This document shows, in pieces, positions 8,730-17,136 of a DNA stretch of 48,161 bases. The stretch's first letter is position 1; the number at the start of each line of letters is the position of its first letter. Below the pieces are notes generated by a model. The model was given only the letters and a program-made list of their open reading frames with translations. It was not told the origin of the DNA and did no database searches. The DNA comes from Chloroflexota bacterium (lineage in GTDB: Bacteria; Chloroflexota; Dormibacteria; CF-121): positions 1 through 48,161 of the forward strand of contig VBDY01000136.1 in the NCBI GenBank assembly GCA_005882775.1. The letters are read 5' to 3'. A program made the translations under genes and the position numbers.

Positions 8730-10039
8730 TGTCTGCGTGGCCGCCCCTTGAGCCGACGGCGAATCCTGCTCGCGGTCCGCCGCATCCAGCTCCGCTGCCA
8801 GGCGGCGCGAAGCCGGTCGGGCAGGCGTTCAGGGCCAAGCTCGAGAGATCGCCCGTGGTGGCCCCGGTGAGGAGCTCGGCAGTACGCCAGCAACGGTTCC
8901 GCGGCCCGGTCCCACGTGTGCTTCGCGGCCAGCCGTAGACTCTGCTCACGCATCGACCGCCGGCGATCCGGATCCCGCGCCAGCGCCCGAAAAGCCGCCG
9001 CGACAGCATCCACATTCCCCTCGGAAACGGTTAGCCCGGCACCCTGCTCGGCAATTTCGTCGGACAGCACATCGCCGCCGGTGGCGATCACCGGCAGCCC
9101 GGCCCATAGGTAGTCCAGCAGCCGGGTTCTAAAAGCAAATCTGGTCTCGATATGCTGCTGATGCAGGCTGACAGCCAAATCCGCCGCCAGCAGATAGTTC
9201 GCGCGCTGTTCGTAGGGGACCCAGCCGTTGCGAAAGAACACGCACCGATCGAGCATACCGAGCTCTTGTGCTAGGCCGACCGCTCGGCCCGCCATATCCA
9301 TCTCTGGCAGCTCGGGGTTGGGGTGGCGCAAACCCATGAAGTAGAGCCTCAGCTCGCGGACCTCATTCGTGACCGCCGCCACCGCGCGGATCGCCGTCAG
9401 CGGATCGAACCAATTCCAGATCCCCCCACCCCAGAGCACGACGATGTCGCCGGGCCCGATGCCCGGGACGTCCCCACGGATGGCTGAGCCTGTCGCTTGC
9501 GGCCGGCTGGCTGGCACCCCGAAAGGAACCACATCGATCAGCCGCCGCAGGGTTGGATCCTCGGCATAGCTCCTGGGATTGACCCGATTGACCATGGAAA
9601 GCGCTCCCAGCCAGTAGTCGCGCTGCCGCTCACTGGCACAGAGGAAGAAGTCTGCCTGGCGAAGCTGGTCGATCACGACACCGAGGTCCGACTCGTGGAC
9701 CGCCTCACGGCGCACCATGTCGAGGTCGTTGTGCATCAGCAGGTTCTCCAGCAGGAACGGGTCATAGAGGTCCATTACCAGGTAGGCTGCCTTCCTGCGG
9801 ATGACCGGATAGTGCCGTAGCAAGTAGCCGAACGCGATCACGATTCGGTGCTCTTCAACGAGCCGCTCCATCTCGCTTCCCTGGTAGCAATGGATGTCCA
9901 CGCTTGGCGACCGCAGCAGACTCTCGTTTGGGGTCCCAATCGTCACCCGGTGCTGGCGAGCCAGGACGTGCGCCAGTTCCCAGACCCTTATCCCGGGCCC
10001 GGCCAGCGAGCCCGTCAGTGGTTCATGTGTCAGTACCAG
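8726..10039 (-). CDS. GT4 family glycosyltransferase, probable non-canonical start
   Basis: About 437 residues. The frame upstream of the first canonical start (GTG 9946) encodes a typical GT4 N-terminus: VLVLTHEPLTGSLAGPGIR followed by VWELAHVLARQHRV. No ATG, GTG or TTG precedes it. CTG 10039, four bases after GAAAGAG, is the best candidate, and CTG 10033 is the alternative. The C-terminal GT-B half shows VVPFGVPA, VVLWGGGIWNWFDPLTAIR and the donor-site region RTRLLDYLWAGLPVIATGGD. The tail is very basic (RRLKGRPRRH), suggesting membrane or phosphate-rich-acceptor contact. It overlaps the upstream GT2 gene by about 17 bases. Likely transfers a nucleotide-activated sugar to the surface glycan. 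Confidence 0.8.
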   Translation of the reverse strand: MVLTHEPLTGSLAGPGIRVWELAHVLARQHRVTIGTPNESLLRSPSVDIHCYQGSEMERLVEEHRIVIAFGYLLRHYPVIRRKAAYLVMDLYDPFLLENLLMHNDLDMVRREAVHESDLGVVIDQLRQADFFLCASERQRDYWLGALSMVNRVNPRSYAEDPTLRRLIDVVPFGVPASRPQATGSAIRGDVPGIGPGDIVVLWGGGIWNWFDPLTAIRAVAAVTNEVRELRLYFMGLRHPNPELPEMDMAGRAVGLAQELGMLDRCVFFRNGWVPYEQRANYLLAADLAVSLHQQHIETRFAFRTRLLDYLWAGLPVIATGGDVLSDEIAEQGAGLTVSEGNVDAVAAAFRALARDPDRRRSMREQSLRLAAKHTWDRAAEPLLAYCRAPHRGHHGRSLELGPERLPDRLRAAWQRSWMRRTASRIRRRLKGRPRRH

Positions 10040-11318
10040 GACTCTTTCTACGCGTGCTCTCCCGGACCCATTCGTCCAGTTTGAAGGCTTTCAGCACTCG
10101 GTGGTGGTAATCGGCGAAACCCGGGGCGTCGAAGGCGGGGTCGACTGGAGCTACGAAGAGGCCGATGATCTCAGCGTCGCTTCGCCGCCGCATGCGCTGA
10201 ACTGCCTGGCGCTTCTCCTGCAGCGCTTGCAGGTTGCTGCCGAATTCTTCCAGAGCCAGCAGCCGGCTGATCGCCGCCTGGCTGACCGGGAGGGCCGCCC
10301 GATCGCCCGCTACCCGCCGGGCGGCCTGTGCACGAATTCGGGTGATGCGAATCTGAAGACGGGCGGCGGCGACCGGCAGGACGCGGCGCAGAGTCCCGCT
10401 CCATCCACGCCGCCTGATGCTCTCACCGAGCTTTTTCCAGGTCGACCTGTCCGCTCGGCTCCGGCCGGGAATCGAGCACTGGTTTGATCCCGGCATCCGG
10501 GTCCGATTCACGCCGGCCAGCGCCGCGGCCCGCTCCGCCGTAAGTAGTAGCGCCGCGGGGAGGACGCGAGCCAGGTGCTCGTCATCGTAATTCTTGTAGA
10601 CGGTGTAAAGAGCGTTGCGCTCGTACAACACCGCCAGCTTCTGGTCCTCCCATCGGCGCGTCCCGCCGTGATGGTGGTGGTAGACGATCGACCGGGGCGT
10701 GTAGCGGACGCGGTGGCCGGCCAGCCAGAGACGCCAGCCCAGGTCCACATCCTCATAAAAGAGAAAGTAGTCGTCATCCAGCCCTCCCACCTCCAGATAG
10801 GGGCGCCGCTTGACGATCATGGATCCGCCGCAGGCAAAGAGCACGTCCCGCTCGCGCTCGCTGCCGGTGGCCGGTTGCCCGAAGCCGAACTGGAGGCCAA
10901 AGCCGGTCAGGGTGGCGCCACCACCGGCGAAGTCCACGCGCGCACCGTCCCAGCTCAAGATCCTTCCGCCCGCGCTGGCTATGTCCGGCGCCTGGGTCAC
11001 GGCCGTAACCAGTTCCTCGAGCCACCGAGGATCGGCGCGGGTGTCGTTGTTGATAAACGCGATCAGGTCGGTATCCAGCTGTCGCGCTGCGAGGTTGTTT
11101 CCGGCGGAGAAACCCAGGTTCACGGACGAGCGGATCAGTCGAACGTCCGGAAAGGTCTCCTGGACAAAGCTGGCTGAGCCATCCTCCGAACCGTTGTCCA
11201 CCACCACCAGCCGCCGGGGCCCGGAATAGGTCTGTTGGCGAAGAGAGGTCAGGCAATCGGTCAGGTACTCCTTCCCGTTCCAGTTGAGGACGACTACGGC
11301 AACCGAGGGCTCGCTCAC
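10023..11318 (-). CDS. GT2 glycosyltransferase with extra C-terminal domain (paralogue)
   Basis: A 431-residue protein. It starts with GTG 11318, which overlaps the TGA of the ABC ATPase gene (GTGA). Motifs: SVAVVVLNWNGKEYLTDCL, LVVVDNGSEDGS, NLGFSAGNN, AFINNDTRADPRW, FACGGSMIVKR, GGLDDDYFLFYEDVDLGWR and YHHHHGGTRRWEDQK. The C-terminal segment (QALQEKRQAVQRMRRRSDAE, then a Pro/Asp-rich stretch) matches that of the gene at 5529-6821, so the two share an accessory domain outside the catalytic fold. Likely acts on the same lipid-linked glycan; substrate unknown. Confidence 0.88.
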   Translation of the reverse strand: MSEPSVAVVVLNWNGKEYLTDCLTSLRQQTYSGPRRLVVVDNGSEDGSASFVQETFPDVRLIRSSVNLGFSAGNNLAARQLDTDLIAFINNDTRADPRWLEELVTAVTQAPDIASAGGRILSWDGARVDFAGGGATLTGFGLQFGFGQPATGSERERDVLFACGGSMIVKRRPYLEVGGLDDDYFLFYEDVDLGWRLWLAGHRVRYTPRSIVYHHHHGGTRRWEDQKLAVLYERNALYTVYKNYDDEHLARVLPAALLLTAERAAALAGVNRTRMPGSNQCSIPGRSRADRSTWKKLGESIRRRGWSGTLRRVLPVAAARLQIRITRIRAQAARRVAGDRAALPVSQAAISRLLALEEFGSNLQALQEKRQAVQRMRRRSDAEIIGLFVAPVDPAFDAPGFADYHHRVLKAFKLDEWVRESTRRKSPGTDT

Positions 11319-12541
11319 CGCGGGCTATGAACTGGGGTCGTCCCGTCGACTTGCCAGTGGTCGTCCATATAGACGACTCCGCCCGCGTAGTATTGCTTCT
11401 GGCGAACCGTGAATTCCACCCGCCGGTCCCAGTGGTCGAAGGTCGTTCCGCGCTCGTAATCGGTGATCGCAGCCGAGAGAAAATAGCTGCCTTCTAGCAG
11501 GTTCAACTGAGGCAGGCTGCAGGTAACGGTCCCCGCGTCCGCCACCCGGGGAATCCGGATCCCGTTCGCCCGGGTATTGGCCGCGTAGCAGTAGACGCCG
11601 TCTGCGCGGCTGATGCTGATCCCGAAGACAGGATCGTTGACCGGGCGTCTGCAGCGGTAGCTGACCACCACCTCGAGCGGGTCACCGGTATCGAACGCGT
11701 AGCGGGGACGGCCGTCGGTTCCGAGCATCTCGATCCGCGTGATCTCCGCCTCGTGCGTGCCCCAGCGAGCGGTCGTTTTAAGGTCGGCCAGCTCTTCGGG
11801 GTGCTCCTGTCGACGGCGAACGTCGTTCAGGTACCGGTTGGTGACTTCGTCGGGGCTGCCGTCAGCACGGATGTCTCCCTGGTCGATCAGGATGGCGCGG
11901 TCTGAGAATTTACGAATCGCGTCAAGGTCGTGCGACACCAGGATGATGGTCTTTCCCTCGGCGCGGAACTGGCTGATCCGCGCGTAACACTTCTGGGCAA
12001 ACTCGGCGTCACCCACCGCAAGCACCTCGTCGATAAGGAGGATCTCTGGATCGACGTTGACCGCGATGGCGAAGCCGAGGCGCATGGTCATCCCCGAGGA
12101 ATACGTTTTCACCGCGTTGTCGATGAAAGGGCGGATGGCGGCAAAGTCGATGATCTCATCGAGCCGCGCCCGGATCACGTCGCGGCGCAGCCCCAGCAAC
12201 GCGCCGTTCAGATAGATGTTCTCCCGGCCAGTGTAGTCGGGATGAAACCCGGTCCCGAGCTCGAGCAGCGCCGATACCCGACCTCCAACTGTGATGCGTC
12301 CGGCGTTCGGGTGGAGGATGCGGGCGATCAGCTTGAGCATGGTGCTTTTGCCAGATCCGTTCGGTCCGATCACCCCAAGCGTGGTCCCGGACTCGACCTG
12401 GAAGGAAATGCCACGCAGTACCCAGAACTCGTCGTAGACGCCGCGGCGGCGCCGGATGAACGCCTCCTTCAGTGAGTGATGACGCTGGCGGTAGACGCGA
12501 AACCGCTTGGAGACGCCGTCGAAGGCGACCGCCGCCACCAT
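11315..12541 (-). CDS. polysaccharide ABC exporter ATPase (Wzt-like) with C-terminal domain
   Basis: A 408-residue protein whose ATG 12541 shares one base with the permease stop (TGATG). The nucleotide-binding domain has Walker A GPNGSGKST (about 59-67), the polysaccharide-exporter pattern YSSGMTMRLGFA as signature, Walker B EILLIDEVLAVGD and the H loop VSHD. Residues of about 255-400 form a beta-rich domain of the Wzt_C type, which in O-antigen transporters binds the modified end of the chain and selects finished polymers. Together with the adjacent permease it should export a polyprenol-linked glycan across the membrane. Which terminal residue it recognises cannot be read here. Confidence 0.93.
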   Translation of the reverse strand: MVAAVAFDGVSKRFRVYRQRHHSLKEAFIRRRRGVYDEFWVLRGISFQVESGTTLGVIGPNGSGKSTMLKLIARILHPNAGRITVGGRVSALLELGTGFHPDYTGRENIYLNGALLGLRRDVIRARLDEIIDFAAIRPFIDNAVKTYSSGMTMRLGFAIAVNVDPEILLIDEVLAVGDAEFAQKCYARISQFRAEGKTIILVSHDLDAIRKFSDRAILIDQGDIRADGSPDEVTNRYLNDVRRRQEHPEELADLKTTARWGTHEAEITRIEMLGTDGRPRYAFDTGDPLEVVVSYRCRRPVNDPVFGISISRADGVYCYAANTRANGIRIPRVADAGTVTCSLPQLNLLEGSYFLSAAITDYERGTTFDHWDRRVEFTVRQKQYYAGGVVYMDDHWQVDGTTPVHSPR

Positions 12542-13392
12542 CAGACTTCCTCCGCGAAACCGCGGCTCAGGCGGTCGTAGGCCGACAGGCCGACCAGCAC
12601 CACCAGCGCCGCTACCACTGTGAAAGCCATGAGGTGAAGCAAGCTGGGCATCCGCCGGTAGAACCAGATGTCCTGGTAGGAGGAGATCAGCCAGGACATC
12701 GGGTTGGCTTCAAAGAAGGGCCGCAGCCGTTGGGGCACCAGGTCGAGCGAGTAGACGATCGGAGTGCCGAAGAACCAGACTGTGATCAGGACGCTGAGGA
12801 AATACTGGACGTCGCGAAAGTAGACCTGGCCGGCAGCCAGCAGGCAACCGATGCCGGTGCTGAACAGGATCTGGAGGACCACGAGCAGCGGAAGGAAGAC
12901 TAGCGACAGGCCGATGCCTACGTGGAACGCAATCGCGAGCACGGCGAGCAGCCCCAGGCTGATCAGCATGTGGACTCCCGTCGAGGCCACGGCTGACAGG
13001 GGCAGGATCACCAAGGGGAAGTAGACCTTACGAACTATGCCGGCGTTGTCGGTGACTGAAGTGGTGGCGATGGTCAGGGTCTGGGCAAAGATGTTCCAGG
13101 GGACCAGGCCGGAGAGTAGAAAGATCGGATAGGGCTGGATGTTGACCCGCACGATCACCGAGAAGACCACTGTGTAGACAAGCATCAGCAGCAGGGGATT
13201 CAGCAGGGACCAGAACACTCCCAGCACCGACCCGCGATAGCGAGTCTTGAGGTCGCGGGAGACCAGGTTGCTGAGCAGCTCCCAGTAGGCGACTGTGTGG
13301 TCGATCCCTCGGGTCAGCGGCAGCGGGGCGCTCCCCACCCGTGGTCGCACCGGCTGCCGGCTGGTCGAGATCTCGGCGGGTTCAGTAGGCAT
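12541..13392 (-). CDS. polysaccharide ABC exporter permease (Wzm-like)
   Basis: A 283-residue ABC-2 type permease from ATG 13392, which overlaps the WbaP-like gene by 11 bases. The cytoplasmic N-terminus is followed by LLSNLVSRDLKTRYRGSVLG, the amphipathic interface motif of Wzm/TagG permeases, and WSLLNPLLLMLVYTVVFSVI. Six hydrophobic helices follow, with the typical YPIFLLSGLVPWNIF and YFRDVQYFL stretches and ANPMSWLISSYQDI before the last helices. It pairs with the Wzt-like ATPase downstream to flip a lipid-linked polysaccharide or teichoic-acid-like polymer outward. Confidence 0.93.
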   Translation of the reverse strand: MPTEPAEISTSRQPVRPRVGSAPLPLTRGIDHTVAYWELLSNLVSRDLKTRYRGSVLGVFWSLLNPLLLMLVYTVVFSVIVRVNIQPYPIFLLSGLVPWNIFAQTLTIATTSVTDNAGIVRKVYFPLVILPLSAVASTGVHMLISLGLLAVLAIAFHVGIGLSLVFLPLLVVLQILFSTGIGCLLAAGQVYFRDVQYFLSVLITVWFFGTPIVYSLDLVPQRLRPFFEANPMSWLISSYQDIWFYRRMPSLLHLMAFTVVAALVVLVGLSAYDRLSRGFAEEV

Positions 13393-14782
13393 GCTTGTGG
13401 AAAAGGGTCCTGCCGAAGGTGAGCAGCAGGATCTTGATGTCGAAGGCGAGCGACCAGTTCTCGATGTAGTAGATGTCGTAGATCGTACGGTCGGCGATCG
13501 AGGTATCGCCTCTGAGGTCGTTAACCTGCGCCCAGCCGCTCACGCCGGGCCGGACCTGGTGACGCTCGAGGTAGCGGGGGATCTCGGCTCCAAAGCGCTC
13601 TACGAAGTAGGGCCGCTCAGGCCTGGGTCCGACCAGGCTCATGTCTCCCCGGATTATGTTGACCAGCTGGGGGAGCTCGTCGAGGCTGTAGCGCCGCATG
13701 AACCGACCGACCGCGGTCCGCCGGGCATCGTCGGCCGAGGCGAAGACCGGCCCGGTCTCCGCCTCGGCGTCGGAAACCATGGAGCGGAACTTGTAGACGG
13801 TGAAGACGAGATTGTTCATGCCCACCCGATTTTGCCGGTAGAGAACCGGACCCGGTGAGCTGAGGCGGATGGCGATTGAGAGCGCCACCAGCAGCGGGGA
13901 TAGGAGCACAAGCAACGTCAGGCTGACCACAAGGTCGAATCCCCGCTTGACCAGGACGGCGAGCCCGGTGACCTGGCTTCGCCGGACCCCGAGCAGCGGG
14001 ATGCCGTCCACCACGTCGGCGGAGACGCGGGTGGTGATGATCTCGAAGAGGTCGGGCAGCATTCGAAAATCAACCCGGAGCTCGTCACAGGCCTTGATCA
14101 GGCGCAGGAGCTCCTCATGGCTCGCCCCCGGCAGGGCGAGGAAAACCTGGTCGATCTGCTGGGCGGCCACCTGCCGGGGAAGCTCGGCAACCCGTCCAAG
14201 CACCGCCGTCCCGGCGAAGCGCGCGCCGGGTTCCAGGCGATCGTCCAGCACGCCGCAGACACGGTAGCCGAATTGAGGAAACATCGTCATCCGATGGATC
14301 AGGAGCTCGCTGCCGGTTCCGGTGCCCACCACCAGGACACGCTCGGCGCCGATCCCGCGACGCTGCTGCGCGAGCACGACCTGTCGCAGCAGCAACCGGC
14401 CCGCGGCCATCAGGACGACCCCGGCCAGAATCGTATAGATCAACACCAGGCGGGAATAGAGAAAGCCCCGGTACAGCGACATGACAGCCGCAGCGACCAG
14501 TCCGGATAGGACGGCGGCCCCGATGATGGCGAAGACTTCATCGAGAAAAGGCCGGCCCCGCCTGATCCGGTAGACGCCGCTGAAGGTGAAGGTCGCAAGC
14601 ACGATGGCGACCAGCGCCGGCACGGCTCCGAGGTAGGGCCCAAAGGCCGGCGGCTCGGTCCCCGGGATGGGAATGCGGTCGAGGTGGAAACGATAGTTGT
14701 AGGCGATCAGGACGGCGGCGACCACCGCGGCCACGTCGATGCCGAGCCGGATTGCCGTCAGCCAGCGTTGCCGGTTACCCAT
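13382..14782 (-). CDS. polyprenyl-phosphate glycosylphosphotransferase (WbaP/CpsE-like)
   Basis: A 466-residue protein from ATG 14782. The N-terminus has about five membrane helices, then a Rossmann-like CoA-binding domain (ERVLVVGTGTGSELLIHRM, about 160-250). The C-terminal sugar transferase domain shows KRGFDLVVSLTLLVLL, SPGPVLYRQNRVG, FTVYKFRSM, YSLDELPQLVNIIRGDMSLV and VGPRPERPYFVERFG. This domain order is that of enzymes that transfer a sugar-1-phosphate onto undecaprenyl phosphate, the first committed step of polysaccharide synthesis. It sits directly upstream of the exporter genes with short overlaps on both sides, so it is probably the initiating enzyme for this locus. The sugar is not predictable. 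Confidence 0.93.
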   Translation of the reverse strand: MGNRQRWLTAIRLGIDVAAVVAAVLIAYNYRFHLDRIPIPGTEPPAFGPYLGAVPALVAIVLATFTFSGVYRIRRGRPFLDEVFAIIGAAVLSGLVAAAVMSLYRGFLYSRLVLIYTILAGVVLMAAGRLLLRQVVLAQQRRGIGAERVLVVGTGTGSELLIHRMTMFPQFGYRVCGVLDDRLEPGARFAGTAVLGRVAELPRQVAAQQIDQVFLALPGASHEELLRLIKACDELRVDFRMLPDLFEIITTRVSADVVDGIPLLGVRRSQVTGLAVLVKRGFDLVVSLTLLVLLSPLLVALSIAIRLSSPGPVLYRQNRVGMNNLVFTVYKFRSMVSDAEAETGPVFASADDARRTAVGRFMRRYSLDELPQLVNIIRGDMSLVGPRPERPYFVERFGAEIPRYLERHQVRPGVSGWAQVNDLRGDTSIADRTIYDIYYIENWSLAFDIKILLLTFGRTLFHKHAY

Positions 14783-15971
14783 GCCCCGCTGCGGGCCCGC
14801 GCCACCGAAGGCCGGCCCAGGCCAGAGCCAGCAGCGCCCAGAATTCGACGCTCAGGTCGTTCTTCCAGTAGGGGACGTCGACCAGGCCGTGCACGACCAT
14901 GGCCACCACCGCCAGGATCACTCCCGGGTACAGAGGCCGCCAGGACGGCTCAGCCTCGCGCCAGCCGGTGATCGCCACTCTCACAGCCTGTACCAGTAAC
15001 CAACCGAACGCCACCAGGCCGAGAATGCCGGTCTCGGTCCAAGCGTTCAGGACAATGTTATGCGGATACATCACGTCTTCAGCCGCCGACTGCCGTAGTC
15101 CATAGGGGGCGATCGCCTGCTTGAACCCGGACAGGCCGCCCCCAAACAGGGGATGGTCGCGAAGCATTCTGAGCGTCGCACCCCAGAGGCGGGCCCGCTC
15201 GACGAGTGAATTGTTGGGGTCAGCCAGATTCACCTCGTGTCCCAGCCGGCTGGCGATCGGTGGGATCCGGCTCACGGCCAGGGCGGCGACCAGGGTCGCC
15301 GCCACCAGGGCGATTCGCCGGCGATGACCGAGCGCCAGGCCGACCCCAATGGCCAGCAGCCCGAGATATCCGCCGCGGGAGAAGGTGAGCAGGCAGGCGG
15401 GGACGGCAATCACCAGGAAGCCGGCTGCAATCAAGCGCCCGCGCCGCTGGGGCGTATAGGCGGCGAGGCTCGAGGCGACCGCGATCATGGGCACCAGAAA
15501 TAGGGCGACCGCGTTGGGCGTGTTGTAGATGACCACCGGCGCGGCCAGGGCCGCGTTCAGAGTGTGATGGCCTAGCGCGTCCAGGACGAGCGCGGCATTC
15601 GGGATGGAGATCGCGATCCCGGCCACGCCAAAGCAGAGCAGGACGACCGCCGCGCGCCGCCAGCTCGACAGGACTTCGATCAGGACGAAGAAAAACGCGA
15701 TGGGTTCGAGCAGGTAGGCCTTGAACAGTCCGAGCGCCGCACGGTGGTCGGGGGCCACCAGAACGGCAATCGCGCCCGCCGTCAGGAACAGCAGGGCGGG
15801 CCAGGTGAAAGGGTTCCGCCACTGTGGGCGGCGGCGATATCGCAGCGTCTCGACCAGGAAGACGACCATGGTCGCCAGCAAGGACAGTTCGAGAAGCGTG
15901 GTCGGATAGAAACCGATCCGCCATCTGAGGTTGTACGCCGGCGTCAGGGCGCAGGTAATCCCGGCACACAC
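14775..15971 (-). CDS. O-antigen ligase / Wzy-like membrane protein
   Basis: A 398-residue polytopic protein from GTG 15971, with about ten or more hydrophobic helices. The diagnostic stretch is in the large extracytoplasmic loop: ERARLWGATLRMLRDHPLFG and GGLSGFK, followed by YPHNIVLNAWTETGILGL, the Wzy_C (PF04932) pattern with the conserved His. Family members polymerise repeat units or transfer the finished glycan to its acceptor outside the membrane. It ends inside the WbaP-like gene start (8-base overlap) and diverges from the GT4 gene at 16033. In a locus with an ABC exporter, a ligase or attachment role is more likely than a polymerase (inference). Confidence 0.85.
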   Translation of the reverse strand: MCAGITCALTPAYNLRWRIGFYPTTLLELSLLATMVVFLVETLRYRRRPQWRNPFTWPALLFLTAGAIAVLVAPDHRAALGLFKAYLLEPIAFFFVLIEVLSSWRRAAVVLLCFGVAGIAISIPNAALVLDALGHHTLNAALAAPVVIYNTPNAVALFLVPMIAVASSLAAYTPQRRGRLIAAGFLVIAVPACLLTFSRGGYLGLLAIGVGLALGHRRRIALVAATLVAALAVSRIPPIASRLGHEVNLADPNNSLVERARLWGATLRMLRDHPLFGGGLSGFKQAIAPYGLRQSAAEDVMYPHNIVLNAWTETGILGLVAFGWLLVQAVRVAITGWREAEPSWRPLYPGVILAVVAMVVHGLVDVPYWKNDLSVEFWALLALAWAGLRWRGPAAGHG

Positions 15972-16002
15972 CAGGGTGACCCGGTATTCGCGGGCCGCGC
16001 GA

Positions 16003-16008
16003 GATAAT
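16003..16008 (+). promoter_or_regulatory. putative -10 box for the GT4 gene
   Basis: GATAAT lies three bases before an in-frame ATG (16012) and 24 before the ATG used here (16033). If it is the -10 element, transcription would begin at or near 16012-16015, giving a leaderless or very short-leader message. No clear -35 box is visible. Confidence 0.4.
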
Positions 16009-16032
16009 CCTATGGACTTTTACCTCGGAGGA

Positions 16033-17136
16033 ATGCCCATCAGCCAGCGGATCGGTTTCGATGCTCGATTGATCGGGGCCCTGGGCATCGGACGCTATAT
16101 TAGCGGGCTTCTTCCTCCACTCGGACAGATCCTCGCCGATCGCCTGGTCGTGATCGGCCACGCTCGGGACGCGGCGCTGATCCGCGCCCTGGTGGGCCCG
16201 CGGCCGGCCTTCACCGCTGCAAATGCGGCGCCCTATCGGCTTGCCGAGCAGATCACGATGCTGGCGCGGCTGGCCTCCATGCGGCTGGCACTTGCACACT
16301 TCCCCCACTACAACCTTCCACTGGCGTACCCCGGACGCTTCGCGGTCACCATCCACGACCTCTTTTCCTTCGAATTTCCGGAGATCCACTCGGGCCCCGT
16401 TCCGCGCTGGATCAACCGCGCGCTCGTCAGCGGCGCCGTTTCCCGCGCTACTGCTGTGATCGCTCCCTCGCACGCGACCGCGTCTGCGGTGGGCAAGCGG
16501 TTCCCCCGGGCGGCCGCAAGGATCACCGTCATCCCCGAGGCGGCCGACTCCAGGTTCACCAGGACGCCGCCTGACGACACCTGGCAGCGCTACTACGGGG
16601 TGCGCATGCCCTATTTCCTATACCTCGGCCAGTGGAAGGCCTACAAGAATGTCCCCCTCCTGATCGACGCCTTCCGCCAGGTGGTGGCGCGAAGGCCCGA
16701 GTGCCAGCTGGTGATCGTCGGACAGGATGCGCGGCATCCCGAGGTCCCGGCGGCGGCCGCCCGCCTGCCCTCCGGATCTGTGGTGTTTCCCGGCAGGGTG
16801 CCCGACGCGGCGGTCCCTCCCCTGTACCGGCAGGCATCCGCGGTGGTGGTGCCGTCGCTGGCCGAAGGGTTTGGTCTTCCGGTGCTGGAGGCGATGGCAT
16901 CCGGGGTGCCCGTCGTCTGCAGCGACATCCCGGTGCTGCATGAGGTTGCCAACGGGGTCGCAATCTTCTGCGACGCCTCCGACGCGTCTGCGTTCGCGCG
17001 TGGCATGCTCGACGCTCTGGCAATGGACGACCCGCGCCGCGACCTGGGTATCGCCCGCGCCCACACCTTCTCCTGGCAGGCCGCAGCCGAGAAAACGGTC
17101 GCCGTCTACGAGCGAGCCCTGGCGACTAGCCGGTAA
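16033..17136 (+). CDS. GT4 family glycosyltransferase
   Basis: A 367-residue GT-B enzyme. ATG 16033 is used because it directly precedes the conserved start (RIGFDARLIGALGIGRYI) and has GGAGGA immediately upstream, though the spacing is tight. ATG 16012 (seven residues longer) would fit a leaderless transcript. Motifs: LAHFPHYNLPL, FAVTIHDLFSFEFPE, YFLYLGQWKAYKNVPLLIDA (the donor-domain start of mannosyltransferase-like GT4) and PSLAEGFGLPVLEAMASGVP with the catalytic EGFGLPVLE element. It diverges from the ligase gene and belongs to the polysaccharide locus. Its last 11 bases overlap the gatD gene on the other strand. Confidence 0.88.
   Translation: MPISQRIGFDARLIGALGIGRYISGLLPPLGQILADRLVVIGHARDAALIRALVGPRPAFTAANAAPYRLAEQITMLARLASMRLALAHFPHYNLPLAYPGRFAVTIHDLFSFEFPEIHSGPVPRWINRALVSGAVSRATAVIAPSHATASAVGKRFPRAAARITVIPEAADSRFTRTPPDDTWQRYYGVRMPYFLYLGQWKAYKNVPLLIDAFRQVVARRPECQLVIVGQDARHPEVPAAAARLPSGSVVFPGRVPDAAVPPLYRQASAVVVPSLAEGFGLPVLEAMASGVPVVCSDIPVLHEVANGVAIFCDASDASAFARGMLDALAMDDPRRDLGIARAHTFSWQAAAEKTVAVYERALATSR

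Noticed and set aside
15220-16473. A 417-residue minus-strand open frame
   Set aside because: It lies across the ligase gene in another frame and antisense to the GT4 gene; its composition is Arg/Gly/Pro-rich, as expected of shadow frames in GC-rich DNA.
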